This document shows, piece by piece, positions 10,701-19,196 of a DNA stretch of 33,899 nt (position 1 is its first letter; each line of letters opens with the position of its first letter). Position numbers and translations under genes: made by a program. Under the pieces are notes generated by a model. It worked only from the letters and a program-made list of their open reading frames with translations. It searched no databases and was not told the origin of the DNA. The DNA comes from Klebsiella pneumoniae (lineage in GTDB: Bacteria; Myxococcota_A; UBA796; SXON01). The stretch covers positions 1 to 33,899 of the forward strand of contig CAMAXZ010000045.1 of NCBI GenBank assembly GCA_945862325.1, written 5' to 3'.

Positions 10701-11845
10701 CGCTCGAGGGCCTCCGCTTGCGGGTCGAGGGAGACGCGACGGGCTACGACGTGCTCGGGGTCGAGGCGCGCGTGGGTGGAGGGACGTTCACCGGGCCGCG
10801 CTCGCGGATCGACGCGGACGGGTGGATCCCGAGTCGGTACGCCCTTGCCGGCGCCTTTCGCGACGTGAGCGTGAAGTACTTCGACTACCTCCCGATCATC
10901 CACGGGGACGCCGACCTCCGCTTCGACGGGCCCGCGAACGACCTGCTGCTCAGCGGCACGATCGACCTCGAACGCGTGGAGTTCCGCGAGCGGATCGACT
11001 GGGAGTCGACGGTGTTGAGCCTCCGTGCAGAGCGCCTTACCGGCCGCGCCTCGGAGGACGCCGACCGCCTGTTCGCCATGGACCTCGCGGTGAACGGGCC
11101 CGACGGGTCCGTGCTCGTGCGAAACAACGTCGCGACGGCGGACGCCTCGGCGCGGCTGCGCATCATCGGGGACACCGAACGTCCGGGCATGGTCGGCACC
11201 GTACGGATCGTCCCCGGAGGGCGGATGTTCCTGCACGAGCGCGAGTTCGAGATCGCGCGCGGTGAGCTGCGCTGGGTGGACCCGTACACCTTCGACCCGG
11301 ACCTCGACATCCTGCTCGAGACGGACGTGCGGAGCCAGGAGACGGACTACCACGTGCGCTATGGCGTCACCGGGCCGTTCTCGGACTGGACCACGAACAC
11401 CACCGCCGACCCCTGGCTCGCGCAAGCCGACATCAACGCCTTGCTCCTCTTCGGGGTCACGCGCGAGGAGCTCGAGCGCTACGGCGGGCTCTCGACCGCG
11501 CTCGTGGCCGAGACGAGCGACCTCCTGCTCGCCCAGACGGCGCTCACTCGCATCGACCTGTGGGTCGACCGCTGGAGCCTCGTGAGCGGGGTGAGCGAGC
11601 GCGGTTCGAGCGTCGTCAGCTCGGACCTCCGGTTGGTGGCCGAGAAGCAGTGGGAGGGCTTCAGCTTCACGGTCGAGAAGAACCTCAGCTCCGGGCTCGG
11701 CTCGGACTGGTACGCGTCCGTGGAGCGGCGGATCGCGCAGCGCCTGTACGCGACGGCCTACGTCGCCACGCGCCAGGAGGGGCGCGCGCTCCCGATCGGC
11801 GGGGCCTACGGCGCCGAGTTCACGGTGAAGCTGGAGGCCGATTGA
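7772..11845 (+). CDS. tamB: TamB-like translocation and assembly module protein (AsmA/DUF490 superfamily)
   Basis: A 1357-aa inner-membrane-anchored protein with the TamB plan. It has a basic N-terminus (PPPRRRRRTW), one membrane helix (WIPILLATLAFVAWFLQSSVL, about 22-42), a very long beta-rich body of amphipathic strands, and a C-terminal DUF490 region from about residue 1000. That region includes FDPDLDILLETDV, WLAQADINALLLFGVTREEL and SDLRLVAEKQWEGFSFTVEKNL. E. coli TamB is 1259 aa. TamB-family proteins bridge the periplasm and act in outer-membrane protein assembly or phospholipid transport. The downstream gene, overlapping by 4 nt, is an Omp85 protein, the usual partner. The start is uncertain: ATG 7772 or ATG 7805 (MPPPRRRRR); neither has a good Shine-Dalgarno. 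The later one avoids the candidate tRNA promoter and places the basic residues right at the N-terminus. Confidence 0.92.
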   Translation: MASVQTVQARAMPPPRRRRRTWIPILLATLAFVAWFLQSSVLTRVVARAVEAAAGTALGEDVTIGRLEVTYLPPQAAAHGIVVSHRATQEPVIAAKELRLVPGWSGWRPVLRRLVIVAPEVDLHLDADGLREFREAPPVTGRTMDAFPWEELTIEGGRFHFASADGFELDVRGIGATPGVSAGTNDITLDEVMVRVGPYEQRARGVTLPQVGLTPARVVVPWLDLDFDGASLDGSFAADRAGPLRGDLSAHVPLARLTRTPARASYVDGLLDADVEVRGTVDAPEVSGSVSWLDVVVWDPPHRTVLGDADAVWALRRIDDAAASGVAAAAGADEPAATRGPSRTGLRLDVDRLRWRWAEGLIEATASLDLDAGVVRADVLAQDVRLPRILQNVGTAPTPWVDLVGDVEAHVSGTVSPIDVRGPFEVAVGDLRVNDGPIDRPGTSTMLHVDAGTVVGNLHFDAERLELDARRLVALSRGGHRSEGRAVARIPFAVDGTLDIDVDMSRLDLAQLAPLGGAGLGGVATVEGWIGGRVNAPLSCYGDVSGVDVVALDLPVADTLRAKLASPDMLRLQFEDIVARRGDTPYTGRLELGFFKEMFVDAAIDVADGRVRDLLGVVLELPGLDAKVRASARLTGPVYHMDGDVRAELRDIDMFGEPFDGGYANGWFDDGIFTLDALRLTRAAPPVDGAARPAALFAARGSVGRKWALNLEALVDGARVENLAHVQALRLPLQGALTADWQFGGTLFEPVPRGRVAVRDAAWGHERLPELRVDATTSAGVLRWAGGLRDGSLETHGSLDLWRDRSWEVAGALAAFPLHLFWPEGADGQPVEARATGEAILGGALGGPQGGPRAATADIRVADARVSWSGHNLLAPEPWTLKLRGSDLHIPTARLMGDDGTVLSFGGSADGRGGMRFEGGGSFNLDWLRAFTPGLTEARGEGSVEVVVARGATGAVEPRIVAWTRSATVTSDYFPAPLEGLRLRVEGDATGYDVLGVEARVGGGTFTGPRSRIDADGWIPSRYALAGAFRDVSVKYFDYLPIIHGDADLRFDGPANDLLLSGTIDLERVEFRERIDWESTVLSLRAERLTGRASEDADRLFAMDLAVNGPDGSVLVRNNVATADASARLRIIGDTERPGMVGTVRIVPGGRMFLHEREFEIARGELRWVDPYTFDPDLDILLETDVRSQETDYHVRYGVTGPFSDWTTNTTADPWLAQADINALLLFGVTREELERYGGLSTALVAETSDLLLAQTALTRIDLWVDRWSLVSGVSERGSSVVSSDLRLVAEKQWEGFSFTVEKNLSSGLGSDWYASVERRIAQRLYATAYVATRQEGRALPIGGAYGAEFTVKLEAD

Positions 11846-14829
11846 TCGGCGTCGTCGCGACGGCGCTGGCCTTCGGGCTCCTCGCCAGCGGGCTCGCCCG
11901 GGCCGACGACCCGTCGCCGACGCCCGAGGCAGCCGGCCCGACCGATTCGGCGGGACGCGTCGTGACGCTCCGCACGCTCGTCGCGCCCGAGGGTGGCTTG
12001 CCCGACGAATCTCTCGAGCCGTTGCTGCGTGTGCGTCAGGACGTGTCGTACTCGCCGTCGGACGTGAGGCAAGACATCGCCCTGCTTCACCGGGTCCTCG
12101 ACGCCGCGCGCATCGAGGTCGACGTCGAGGAGTGGCCCGGCTTCGACGCCGACGGCGCACCCATCGCGGGGGTCCGCGTCGAGTACCGTGTGTGGCCGCC
12201 GCCGCGAGTGCGTCGGGTCCGCGTGAGCGGCAACCGGCACGTACCCACGCGGGAGATCCTCGCCGCGACGGGGGTGGACCGGGGCGATCCGCTGCTCGCC
12301 GACGACGTGGCGCGCCTCGAGCGCGCCGTCCGCGACGTGTATCGCAGAGCGGGGTGGCCGCGCGCGGCGGTGGTCGTCGCCGCCACCGACGACGCGCGGC
12401 GCCAGCTGTCTCTCGACATCCAGATCGATGAAGGCGAGCCCCAGCGGGTCGGGGAGCTCGCGATCCGGGACGGCGGCGCGATCCCCGCGTGGGAGGTGCG
12501 GTGGATCCTCGGGCGCGCGGGCCTTCGCGAGCGGGAGGCGTTCAACGAGGCGTCGATCCCGACGGCGCGCGACGCGCTGACGCGGGCGCTTCGCGCGCGC
12601 GGGTGGTGGGAAGCGCGGGTCGGGGTCAAGATCGAGCCCACGGGGCCCACGACCGACCGGCTGGCGTTCGTCGTGGATCCCCGTCGGAAGTGGACGATCG
12701 TGCGCGACGGGATCGGGCTCCCGAGCCGCGCCTCCGTCGCCGAGCAACTCGGGGTGTCCGAGGGGGTGCGCGTCGGGCGCGGGTTCGAGGAGCGCGTGGC
12801 CGAGCTCGTGCGGAGCGGGCTCGAGTCGGAGGGGCGGCTGGAGGCGCGCGTCCACGCCGAGATCCGTGAGAGCGGGACGAAGAAGGTGGATCTTCGGCTC
12901 ACCGGCGACGCGGGTCCGCGGCATCGCCTCCGAGACGTCGTGTTCGAAGGCGAGACGGTCTTCGGCGATTCCTACCTGGAAGCGGCGCTCCGCGAGGCGA
13001 GCCCGGTCCTCGCGCGGCGCCGGGTGACCCCGACCGCCGTCGACGCGGCGCTCGAGGTGTTGCGCGAGTTCTTCAGGTCTAAAGGGTACCTTTCGGCGAC
13101 GCTGCGGCGGGTGGCGTTCGAGCCGCGCCCGGCCGGGGCCGTCGTCCCGGTCGACGTGCGCGTGGCGATCGAGCCGGGACCCCGCGCCATCGTGCGCTCC
13201 CTCGCCCTGGACGGCGCGCCGGCGCAGGTCGACGCCGGCCGGTTCTTCGCCGCGATGGTGGGAGAGCCGTACGACCCGTCCGCCGCGGACGCGCGCGCCC
13301 GCGACCTCGTCGAGGCCCTCGGCGAGCGCGGCCACCTGCAGGCCGACGCGCGGCCGGTCGCCGAGGTGTCCGCCGACGGCACCCTCGTCGATCTCCGAGT
13401 GAACGTCGTGCCCGGGCCGGTCGTGTACCTGCGCACGGTCGTGCTCCGCGGCTACCGTCGCACCCGGCGGTCGACGATTCAGCGCGAGATCGACCTCCGC
13501 CCTGGCGATCCCCTCATCCCGTCCCGGGTGGCGGCGCTGCGGCGGCGCCTCTACGAGCTCGAGGTGTTCAATCGCGTCGAGGTCACCCCCGTGGGCGACG
13601 AAGACCGGGCGAAGGACCTCATCATCGAGGTCGAGGAGCGGCCGAACCTGCACTTCGAGCTCGGCGGGGCCCTCGCCACCGACCAGGGGATCAAGGCGAT
13701 CGCGCGCGCGGGGCACCGGAACCTGTTCGGGCTCGGCCACCGCGCGACGCTGCTGGGCCAGGCCGGGTTCGGTTGGGTCGGCGACGGGTGGACCCTCGAC
13801 TGGCTCGCGCCGGAGTGGCGGGCGGCGGCGCGCTACGAGGCACGGAACGTCCCGGGCCGCGGCGAGCGTGTCGGCGCCGACGTGCTGTTGTTCGAACAGG
13901 CGCAGGAGCCGACGTTCCGCCTCGATCGTAGCGGTGGGGCGATCAGCGCGTCGTTGCGCATCGGGCTGTACGGGACGGCGGAGGTGGCCTACCGCGCGCA
14001 GTCGCGCCGGATCCAGGACGTGGACCCCGGCGCGCTCGTCGAGGGCGACGCGTGGCTAGACGAGCTCGGGCTGGACCCGTTCATGCCTGATCCTCGGCCG
14101 CAGACGCCGAGCGTGGCCCGAACGCAGTCCGGTGTGGACCTCTCGCTGCTCTACGACCGCCGTGACGACGTGTTCAACCCGACGAGCGGGTGGCTCGGCA
14201 GCCTCGTGGTGCAGATGACCGATCGTCTCCTGTCGGACACGGTGTTCCTGAAGGCCGAGGGCGCGGCGAGCGTCTGGGCGTCGACCGGCCCGCTCGGGTG
14301 GTTGTTCCGCGCCCGCGCCGGCGCCGGCTGGGTGCCCTCGGGGGACGGCACGCTGCCGCTGGAAGAACGCTTCCGGCTCGGCGGCGGCGCGAACCTGCGC
14401 GGGTTCGGGCTCGACTCCGTCGGGCCGGCCAACCGCGTGTCCCTGGAGCGGGTCGATTGGCCCGAGGCCCTTGCGCCCCTGCTCGAGCACGCCGCGCGCC
14501 ATTCCGACCCCCGATGGGTGCCGACCGGCGGCGACACCCTCGCGCTGCTGAGCGCCGAGCTGCGCCTGCCCTTCGAAGCCTTCGGGCTGCCCAGCCTGGG
14601 GGGCACCGAGCTCGCGGTCTTCGGCGACGTCGGCAACGTGTGGTTCGTGACCTCCGGCGTCGAGACCGACTCGATGGACGCGGGCGACCCGCTGCTGCGT
14701 TGGTCGTGCGGGGTCGGCCTGCGGCGCGCGACGGTGATCGGCCCGATCCAGCTCGACGTGGGGTTCAACCCCGAGCCCATCCGCGATGAGTCCTGGGCGC
14801 GGGTGCATGTGTCGCTGGGGGCGCTCTGA
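11842..14829 (+). CDS. Omp85-family outer-membrane protein with seven POTRA-like domains (TamA/BamA-like)
   Basis: A 995-aa outer-membrane assembly protein. The TTG start overlaps the tamB stop (TTGA), has GGAGG just upstream and gives a good signal peptide (LIGVVATALAFGLLASGLARA). By eye, residues about 45-600 divide into seven POTRA-like units; unit starts include RRVRVSGNRHVPTREIL, QRVGELAIRDGG, HRLRDVVFEGETVFGDSYL and VYLRTVVLRGYRRTRRSTI. The C-terminal third (from about 605) is the surface-antigen barrel, with LRGF (852-855) matching the conserved loop-6 motif VRGF. The last strand ends WARVHVSLGAL. E. coli TamA has 577 residues and three POTRAs, BamA 810 and five. Pairing with tamB argues for a TamA-type role; the length is more BamA-like. 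Confidence 0.9.
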   Translation: MIGVVATALAFGLLASGLARADDPSPTPEAAGPTDSAGRVVTLRTLVAPEGGLPDESLEPLLRVRQDVSYSPSDVRQDIALLHRVLDAARIEVDVEEWPGFDADGAPIAGVRVEYRVWPPPRVRRVRVSGNRHVPTREILAATGVDRGDPLLADDVARLERAVRDVYRRAGWPRAAVVVAATDDARRQLSLDIQIDEGEPQRVGELAIRDGGAIPAWEVRWILGRAGLREREAFNEASIPTARDALTRALRARGWWEARVGVKIEPTGPTTDRLAFVVDPRRKWTIVRDGIGLPSRASVAEQLGVSEGVRVGRGFEERVAELVRSGLESEGRLEARVHAEIRESGTKKVDLRLTGDAGPRHRLRDVVFEGETVFGDSYLEAALREASPVLARRRVTPTAVDAALEVLREFFRSKGYLSATLRRVAFEPRPAGAVVPVDVRVAIEPGPRAIVRSLALDGAPAQVDAGRFFAAMVGEPYDPSAADARARDLVEALGERGHLQADARPVAEVSADGTLVDLRVNVVPGPVVYLRTVVLRGYRRTRRSTIQREIDLRPGDPLIPSRVAALRRRLYELEVFNRVEVTPVGDEDRAKDLIIEVEERPNLHFELGGALATDQGIKAIARAGHRNLFGLGHRATLLGQAGFGWVGDGWTLDWLAPEWRAAARYEARNVPGRGERVGADVLLFEQAQEPTFRLDRSGGAISASLRIGLYGTAEVAYRAQSRRIQDVDPGALVEGDAWLDELGLDPFMPDPRPQTPSVARTQSGVDLSLLYDRRDDVFNPTSGWLGSLVVQMTDRLLSDTVFLKAEGAASVWASTGPLGWLFRARAGAGWVPSGDGTLPLEERFRLGGGANLRGFGLDSVGPANRVSLERVDWPEALAPLLEHAARHSDPRWVPTGGDTLALLSAELRLPFEAFGLPSLGGTELAVFGDVGNVWFVTSGVETDSMDAGDPLLRWSCGVGLRRATVIGPIQLDVGFNPEPIRDESWARVHVSLGAL

Positions 14830-14834
14830 GCCTC

Positions 14835-16631
14835 GTGAGCCAACGCGCGTGGGCCGTGTGTGTCACCGCCGCGGCGATCGCCTTCGTCATGGCGTCCGCG
14901 CTGCCGGACCCCACGCGCTGGGTGGCCGGCGACGCACACGTCGACGCGTACGGGACCGCGTGGTTCTATCACTACATCGGCGAGGCCCTCGCGGGGCGGC
15001 AGTCGTACACCCACACCGACCTCTTGTTTCACCCGTGGGGCAAGGATGTGTTGTCCCACACGGGCGCCAACCTGCTCGACGGGGTGCTGGCGCGCCCGCT
15101 GCTCGCGTCCCTCGGCCCGGTGCTCGGGTACAACGCCTGGATCGTGGTGATCCTCGTCGGAAACGCCGTCGCGGGCGCGCGGCTCGCCGCCGCCCTCGGC
15201 GTGTCGGCGGGTCGGCGGTGGCTCGGCGGGCTGAGCCTCGTCCTCGCTCCGTATGTGTTGCTCGAGCTCGCCTTCGGGCGGCCGACACAGGCGATCCTGG
15301 TGTTTCCGGCGTTGTTCATCGCCGCCTTGGCGCGGGTGTTCGCGCCCCGGCCGGACGACACGACCGCCACCCTGCTGCGCGAGGCCGCGCTGGGCGGGCT
15401 CTGGCTCGCGGCGAGCGGATACATGTATTGGTTTCACGGGCTCGCCCTGGCGGGGTGCGCCGCGGCCGCCGGCGTCGCGCGCCTCGCGGTCGGCCCCGAG
15501 CGCTTGCGCGTCGCGGCGGGGCTCGCCGTGGCGGCGACGGTCGCCGTGGTGCTCGTACTCCCGGTGGTGCTGCCCTTGCTCGGCGCGGCGGGCCGCGGCG
15601 AGGTGCCCGGGCTGCTCGCGTGGGATGGCGACGGGCCGCTCGCGCCGCTCGCCCTGCGTACGGTCGAGGGCGACCCGGAGGGCGTGTGGATCCTCGCGCC
15701 GGGGCGCTTCGGCGCGGGGTCCCTCATCGACGAGGGGGGCTTGCGCTTCGTGCCCGGTGTGCCGCCCCTGCTCGCCCTCCCCACAATCTTGGCCGTCCTC
15801 GGCCTCGCGCGCCTGCGCTCCCTCTGGCTGGTCGCGTGGTTGCTCGCCGCGACCTGGCTCGCGTGCGGCCCGGCGCTGCTCGTGGGGGACCGCGTGTTCC
15901 CGAACACGCCGTACCTCGCGCTCATGGGGGCGCTGCCGTTCCTGCGGCGCTGGTGGTGGCCCGGGCGCGCCGTCAGCGCCGCGACGGTCCTCATCGCCGC
16001 CCTGGCGCCCGTGGCGCTCGAGGCGGTGCGCGACGGCCGGTGGGCCCGGGCGCTCGGGCTCGCCGTGGGCGTCGGGCTGGCGCTCTCGGCGGCCTTCGTC
16101 GACCTCGCGCCCCTCCACCGCTGGGATGGCGCGAGCTCCGCGGCGCTCGAGTGCCTCGCGCGGGCGCCCGCCGGGGCGGTGATCGACGTCCCGTGGGAGC
16201 TCGACCAGAAGCACGTGTGGCTCCAGGTGCGCCACCGGCACCCCATCCTCGGCGGGATGCTCACCACGAAAGAGGCGTTCGTGCCGGGCCCGCTGCTCGA
16301 GCTCCGCGAACGGAACCGCCTCGTCGCGATGCTCGAGGACCTCGGTCGGCGCCGATACAACGTCTCGCTCGACGTGTCGCAGGCCGACCGCCGCGAGCTC
16401 CTCGACCTCGGGTATCGATACATCCTGGGTCGGTCCGACGGGTTCCTCCGCCCGCGCCTCGTCGACGGCGCCGACACGCTGGTGTCGGACTGGCCGCGCG
16501 CGCGGCGACTCATCGAGAAAGCGATGGGAGCGCCGCCCTTCTTCGAAGACGAGTCCTACGCCGTGTGGCTGGTCGGCCCGCCGGACGCGTCGCTCGCGTC
16601 GCTGCGGCTCGTGCCCGGCTGCGGGGGCTGA
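14835..16631 (+). CDS. Polytopic membrane protein, GT-C glycosyltransferase-like
   Basis: A 598-aa protein with about ten hydrophobic helices and a soluble C-terminal domain. After the first helix comes an acidic loop (GDAHVDAYGTAWFYHYI) and then FHPWGKDVLSHTGANLLDG. This layout recalls GT-C family lipid-linked-sugar transferases, which use an acidic motif in the first periplasmic loop, but the match is to a fold type and not to a named enzyme. The C-terminal 180 residues (from ECLARAPAGAVIDVPWE) resemble a domain found in uncharacterised myxobacterial members. The GTG start is 5 nt after the Omp85 stop, so it is probably transcribed with tamB. Its last 76 nt overlap the end of the convergent MFS gene. 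A role in decorating surface lipids or glycans is an inference. Confidence 0.7.
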   Translation: MSQRAWAVCVTAAAIAFVMASALPDPTRWVAGDAHVDAYGTAWFYHYIGEALAGRQSYTHTDLLFHPWGKDVLSHTGANLLDGVLARPLLASLGPVLGYNAWIVVILVGNAVAGARLAAALGVSAGRRWLGGLSLVLAPYVLLELAFGRPTQAILVFPALFIAALARVFAPRPDDTTATLLREAALGGLWLAASGYMYWFHGLALAGCAAAAGVARLAVGPERLRVAAGLAVAATVAVVLVLPVVLPLLGAAGRGEVPGLLAWDGDGPLAPLALRTVEGDPEGVWILAPGRFGAGSLIDEGGLRFVPGVPPLLALPTILAVLGLARLRSLWLVAWLLAATWLACGPALLVGDRVFPNTPYLALMGALPFLRRWWWPGRAVSAATVLIAALAPVALEAVRDGRWARALGLAVGVGLALSAAFVDLAPLHRWDGASSAALECLARAPAGAVIDVPWELDQKHVWLQVRHRHPILGGMLTTKEAFVPGPLLELRERNRLVAMLEDLGRRRYNVSLDVSQADRRELLDLGYRYILGRSDGFLRPRLVDGADTLVSDWPRARRLIEKAMGAPPFFEDESYAVWLVGPPDASLASLRLVPGCGG

Positions 16632-17830
16632 AGGCGCGTCACCCCGACGAGCGCCGCGGCGAGCGCCAACACGACGATGCCCGCGAGCCCGGCGCCCGCC
16701 TCCACCTGCAACATCCCCAACGGCCCGTAGCGGGTCGCCGCCCAGGCGAGCACCAGGCCCATGTAGGTGATCGGCGTGTTGGAGAGCGCCGCGAAGATGT
16801 TGTACTTGGTGGCGGCCGCCCCGCGGCCGATGACCTCGAGGACGAACCCCGTGAACGCGGCGTACGCGAGGCCCACCGCGAACTGGTACGCCAACAGCCA
16901 GGCGACGTACATCGGCGGGGTGAGGGGCGCGATCGCCATGCCGGCGGCGAGGCCGGCCATGAGGAGGCCGACCGCGGCGTACACCGCCCGGGAGTCCGCG
17001 CGGGCGCAGAGCTCGCCGCCGACGAGGCACCCGAGCGCGGCGAGCACGCCGGACAACACGCCGTTGACGACGCCGACGTGCGCCGCCGTGGCGCCCCAGG
17101 CCGCCGCGACCGTGGCCTGTGCCAGCACACCGGCCGCCGCGCCGGTGCTGATCGGGAGGAAGCACAGAATGGCGGCGAACAACCCCGAGCGGGACCGGAT
17201 CATCCCCCAGAGCTCGCGCACGACGCCGACGACGGCGCCGCCGACCGACGCGTCGCGCGCGTCGCGGGGGACGTCGGGAAGCAGCGCGAGGGGGGCGGCG
17301 CACCCGACGAAGAGCGCCGCGAGCGCCGCGCCTGCCATCCACGGGGCGGGCAAGGACATCATCAGCCAGAGGCCGAGACCTCCGCCGATGCCGTTCCCAC
17401 CGAGGTTGCCCGCCTGAAACCAGCCGCCCGCCCTCCCGCGGGCGTCCTCCGGGGTCAGGTGTGCGAGGATGCCCTCGACCGCCATGCCGAGGGTGGTCGA
17501 CGCGAGGTTGGTGAGGAACACGACGGCTTGCATCAGCCGCAAGGTGTCCTTCTCGAGCGGGATCGACGCGAGGGCGAGCACGCCGAGGGCGCTCACGAGC
17601 ACGGACAACAGGTACCAGGCGCGTCGGGACAGCGTCGTGTCCGCGACCGGCGCCCAGAGGAACTTCCACGTGTGCGGCAACATGCCTACGGCGACGAGCG
17701 TCGCGGCGTCCTCGACGTCGAGCCCGCGGGTCGTGGCGAGGAAGCCGAGCGCCACGGTCACGAAGCCGCTGATCGCGCCGAAAGGGAGGATCAGCAGGGT
17801 GTACAGGACAGGGTGGGGCGCGCGCGGCAT
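16556..17830 (-). CDS. MFS permease, AmpG-like
   Basis: A 424-aa transporter with about 12 membrane helices. Features resemble the AmpG/PAT branch of the major facilitator superfamily: LPHTWKFLWAPVADTTLSRR in the first loop, NLASTTLGMAVEGILAHL in helix 4, GRAGGWFQAGNLGGNGIGGG, and ATKYNIFAALSNTPITYMG near the end. AmpG imports anhydromuropeptides in enterobacteria, but many relatives carry other substrates, so the substrate is unknown. The C-terminus ends in a hydrophilic Ser/Asp/Gly tail that overlaps the convergent GT-C-like gene. The ATG has no clear Shine-Dalgarno. The divergent amidase gene starts 43 nt away and a perfect inverted repeat lies in the spacer, so the two may be co-regulated. 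Confidence 0.82.
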   Translation of the reverse strand: MPRAPHPVLYTLLILPFGAISGFVTVALGFLATTRGLDVEDAATLVAVGMLPHTWKFLWAPVADTTLSRRAWYLLSVLVSALGVLALASIPLEKDTLRLMQAVVFLTNLASTTLGMAVEGILAHLTPEDARGRAGGWFQAGNLGGNGIGGGLGLWLMMSLPAPWMAGAALAALFVGCAAPLALLPDVPRDARDASVGGAVVGVVRELWGMIRSRSGLFAAILCFLPISTGAAAGVLAQATVAAAWGATAAHVGVVNGVLSGVLAALGCLVGGELCARADSRAVYAAVGLLMAGLAAGMAIAPLTPPMYVAWLLAYQFAVGLAYAAFTGFVLEVIGRGAAATKYNIFAALSNTPITYMGLVLAWAATRYGPLGMLQVEAGAGLAGIVVLALAAALVGVTRLQPPQPGTSRSDASDASGGPTSHTA

Positions 17831-17838
17831 CCAATCGC

Positions 17839-17865
17839 GCTAACCGACGCGCGCCGGCGGTTAGC
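17839..17865. promoter_or_regulatory. Perfect inverted repeat in the MFS/amidase divergent spacer
   Basis: GCTAACCG (17839-17846) and CGGTTAGC (17858-17865) are exact reverse complements around an 11-nt GC-rich spacer. The element nearly fills the 43-nt gap between two divergent starts: 8 nt from the MFS ATG and 8 nt from the amidase ATG. The position suits a shared operator, but it would also overlap both ribosome-binding regions. No regulator gene is adjacent. It could also form an RNA hairpin at both 5' ends. Confidence 0.45.
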
Positions 17866-17873
17866 CGTCCCCG

Positions 17874-19196
17874 ATGATTTCCTTCGATCAGGGCGCTGTG
17901 GCGCTGGCTCGCGCGATCCGCGCGCGCGAGGTGTCGAGCGAAGAGGCCGTGCGACTGAGCTTGAGCCGCATCGAGTCCCACGACGCGGAGCTCGCCGCGT
18001 TCGTGCAGGTGCACGCCGACGACGCGATCCGCGAGGCGCGACGGAAGGACAAGACCAGGTCGGACGCGCCGTTTCACGGTGTTCCGATGGCCATCAAGGA
18101 CATGAACTTCATGCGGTGGCGGGTCACCCGGTTCGGCTCCCGGGCGATGCCGGCGCTGTGGTCGCCGTTCGACGACCTGAGCGTCGCGCGGCTCCGGCGG
18201 GCCGGGTTCGTGTTCGTCGGCAAGACCGCCACCTCCGAGCTCGGGGTCGTTCCCTACACCGAGCCGGTCGGTCGCCCGCCGACACGCAACCCGTGGGCGC
18301 TCGACCGCACGCCCGGCGGATCGAGCGGAGGTTCGGCCGCGGCCGTCGCGGCGGGGCTGGTGCCGGTGGCGCACGGCAGCGACGGTGGGGGGTCGATCCG
18401 CATCCCGGCGTCGCTCTGCGGGCTGGTGGGCTTGAAGGCGACACGGGGAAAGATTCCGAACAACCTCGGGCTTCGTGACCCGTACCTCATCTATACCTGC
18501 GGTGCGCTCGCGCGGACCGTGGCGGACGCCGAGGCCATGTTCCAGGTGCAGGCCACCGGCGTCGCGCCCGCGCGCGCCGGGAGCCTGCGGGTGCGCCTCG
18601 TGCTCGACGTGCCCCTCGTGGAGACCGATCCTCACGTGCGGGACGCGGTCGTGGCCGCCGCGCGCGCGCTCGAGGCCGCCGGGCACACGGTGGAGGAGGC
18701 CGTCCCGCCGCCGGGCGACGTCGACGACTTCCTCCCGATCTGGCAGCGCCTCTTCGGAGAGATCCGCATCGCCCGTTGGGATCGCGCGGAGCCCGTCACG
18801 CGGTGGCTCGGCGAGGCGGGGCGCAAGGTCGACGTGGCGGCGGTCCGGCGTCGCCACGACGAGCTTCGCGCGCGGTGGGGCGCGTGGCTCGACGGGTGCG
18901 ACGTCCTGCTCACCCCCACGGTGGCGGTTGTGCCGCCGCACATCGGCAGCTTCAAGGCAGACACCCCCGAGGAGACCTTCCGCCGCGCCGCGCGCCTCGG
19001 GGTGTGGACCGCGCCGTTCAACGTCACCGGGCACCCGGCGGTGAGCGTGCCGGTCGGCCTTCACCCGCTGGGCACGCCGATGGGCGCGCAGCTCGCCGGC
19101 CCGATGGACAGCGAGGCGACGCTGTTCGCGCTCGCGCGGGTCATCGAGTCGGCCTTCGGAGCGCTGCCGCGCGCGGGGCGCTACGCGCTCATCTGA
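17874..19196 (+). CDS. Amidase signature family enzyme
   Basis: A 440-aa hydrolase of the amidase signature family, which cleaves carboxamide bonds by a Ser-cisSer-Lys triad. All three residues are visible: Lys75 in [10 protein letters not shown], cis-Ser150 in [13 protein letters not shown] and nucleophile Ser174 in [13 protein letters not shown]. The spacing matches fatty-acid amide hydrolase and peptide amidases. The C-terminal part ([31 protein letters not shown]) is typical of the family. There is no signal peptide. There is no gatB or gatC nearby, so a stand-alone amidase is more likely than GatA. The substrate cannot be read from sequence. It overlaps the convergent lipoprotein gene by 8 nt and is divergent from an AmpG-like permease; a joint uptake and hydrolysis role is possible but unproven. 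Confidence 0.93.
   Translation: MISFDQGAVALARAIRAREVSSEEAVRLSLSRIESHDAELAAFVQVHADDAIREARRKDKTRSDAPFHGVPMAIKDMNFMRWRVTRFGSRAMPALWSPFDDLSVARLRRAGFVFVGKTATSELGVVPYTEPVGRPPTRNPWALDRTPGGSSGGSAAAVAAGLVPVAHGSDGGGSIRIPASLCGLVGLKATRGKIPNNLGLRDPYLIYTCGALARTVADAEAMFQVQATGVAPARAGSLRVRLVLDVPLVETDPHVRDAVVAAARALEAAGHTVEEAVPPPGDVDDFLPIWQRLFGEIRIARWDRAEPVTRWLGEAGRKVDVAAVRRRHDELRARWGAWLDGCDVLLTPTVAVVPPHIGSFKADTPEETFRRAARLGVWTAPFNVTGHPAVSVPVGLHPLGTPMGAQLAGPMDSEATLFALARVIESAFGALPRAGRYALI

Noticed and set aside
14151..19064. A 1637-codon minus-strand frame across the Omp85 end, GT-C-like, MFS and amidase genes
   Set aside because: It runs antisense or out of frame through four well-supported genes and has low-complexity composition; typical of high-GC DNA lacking stops.
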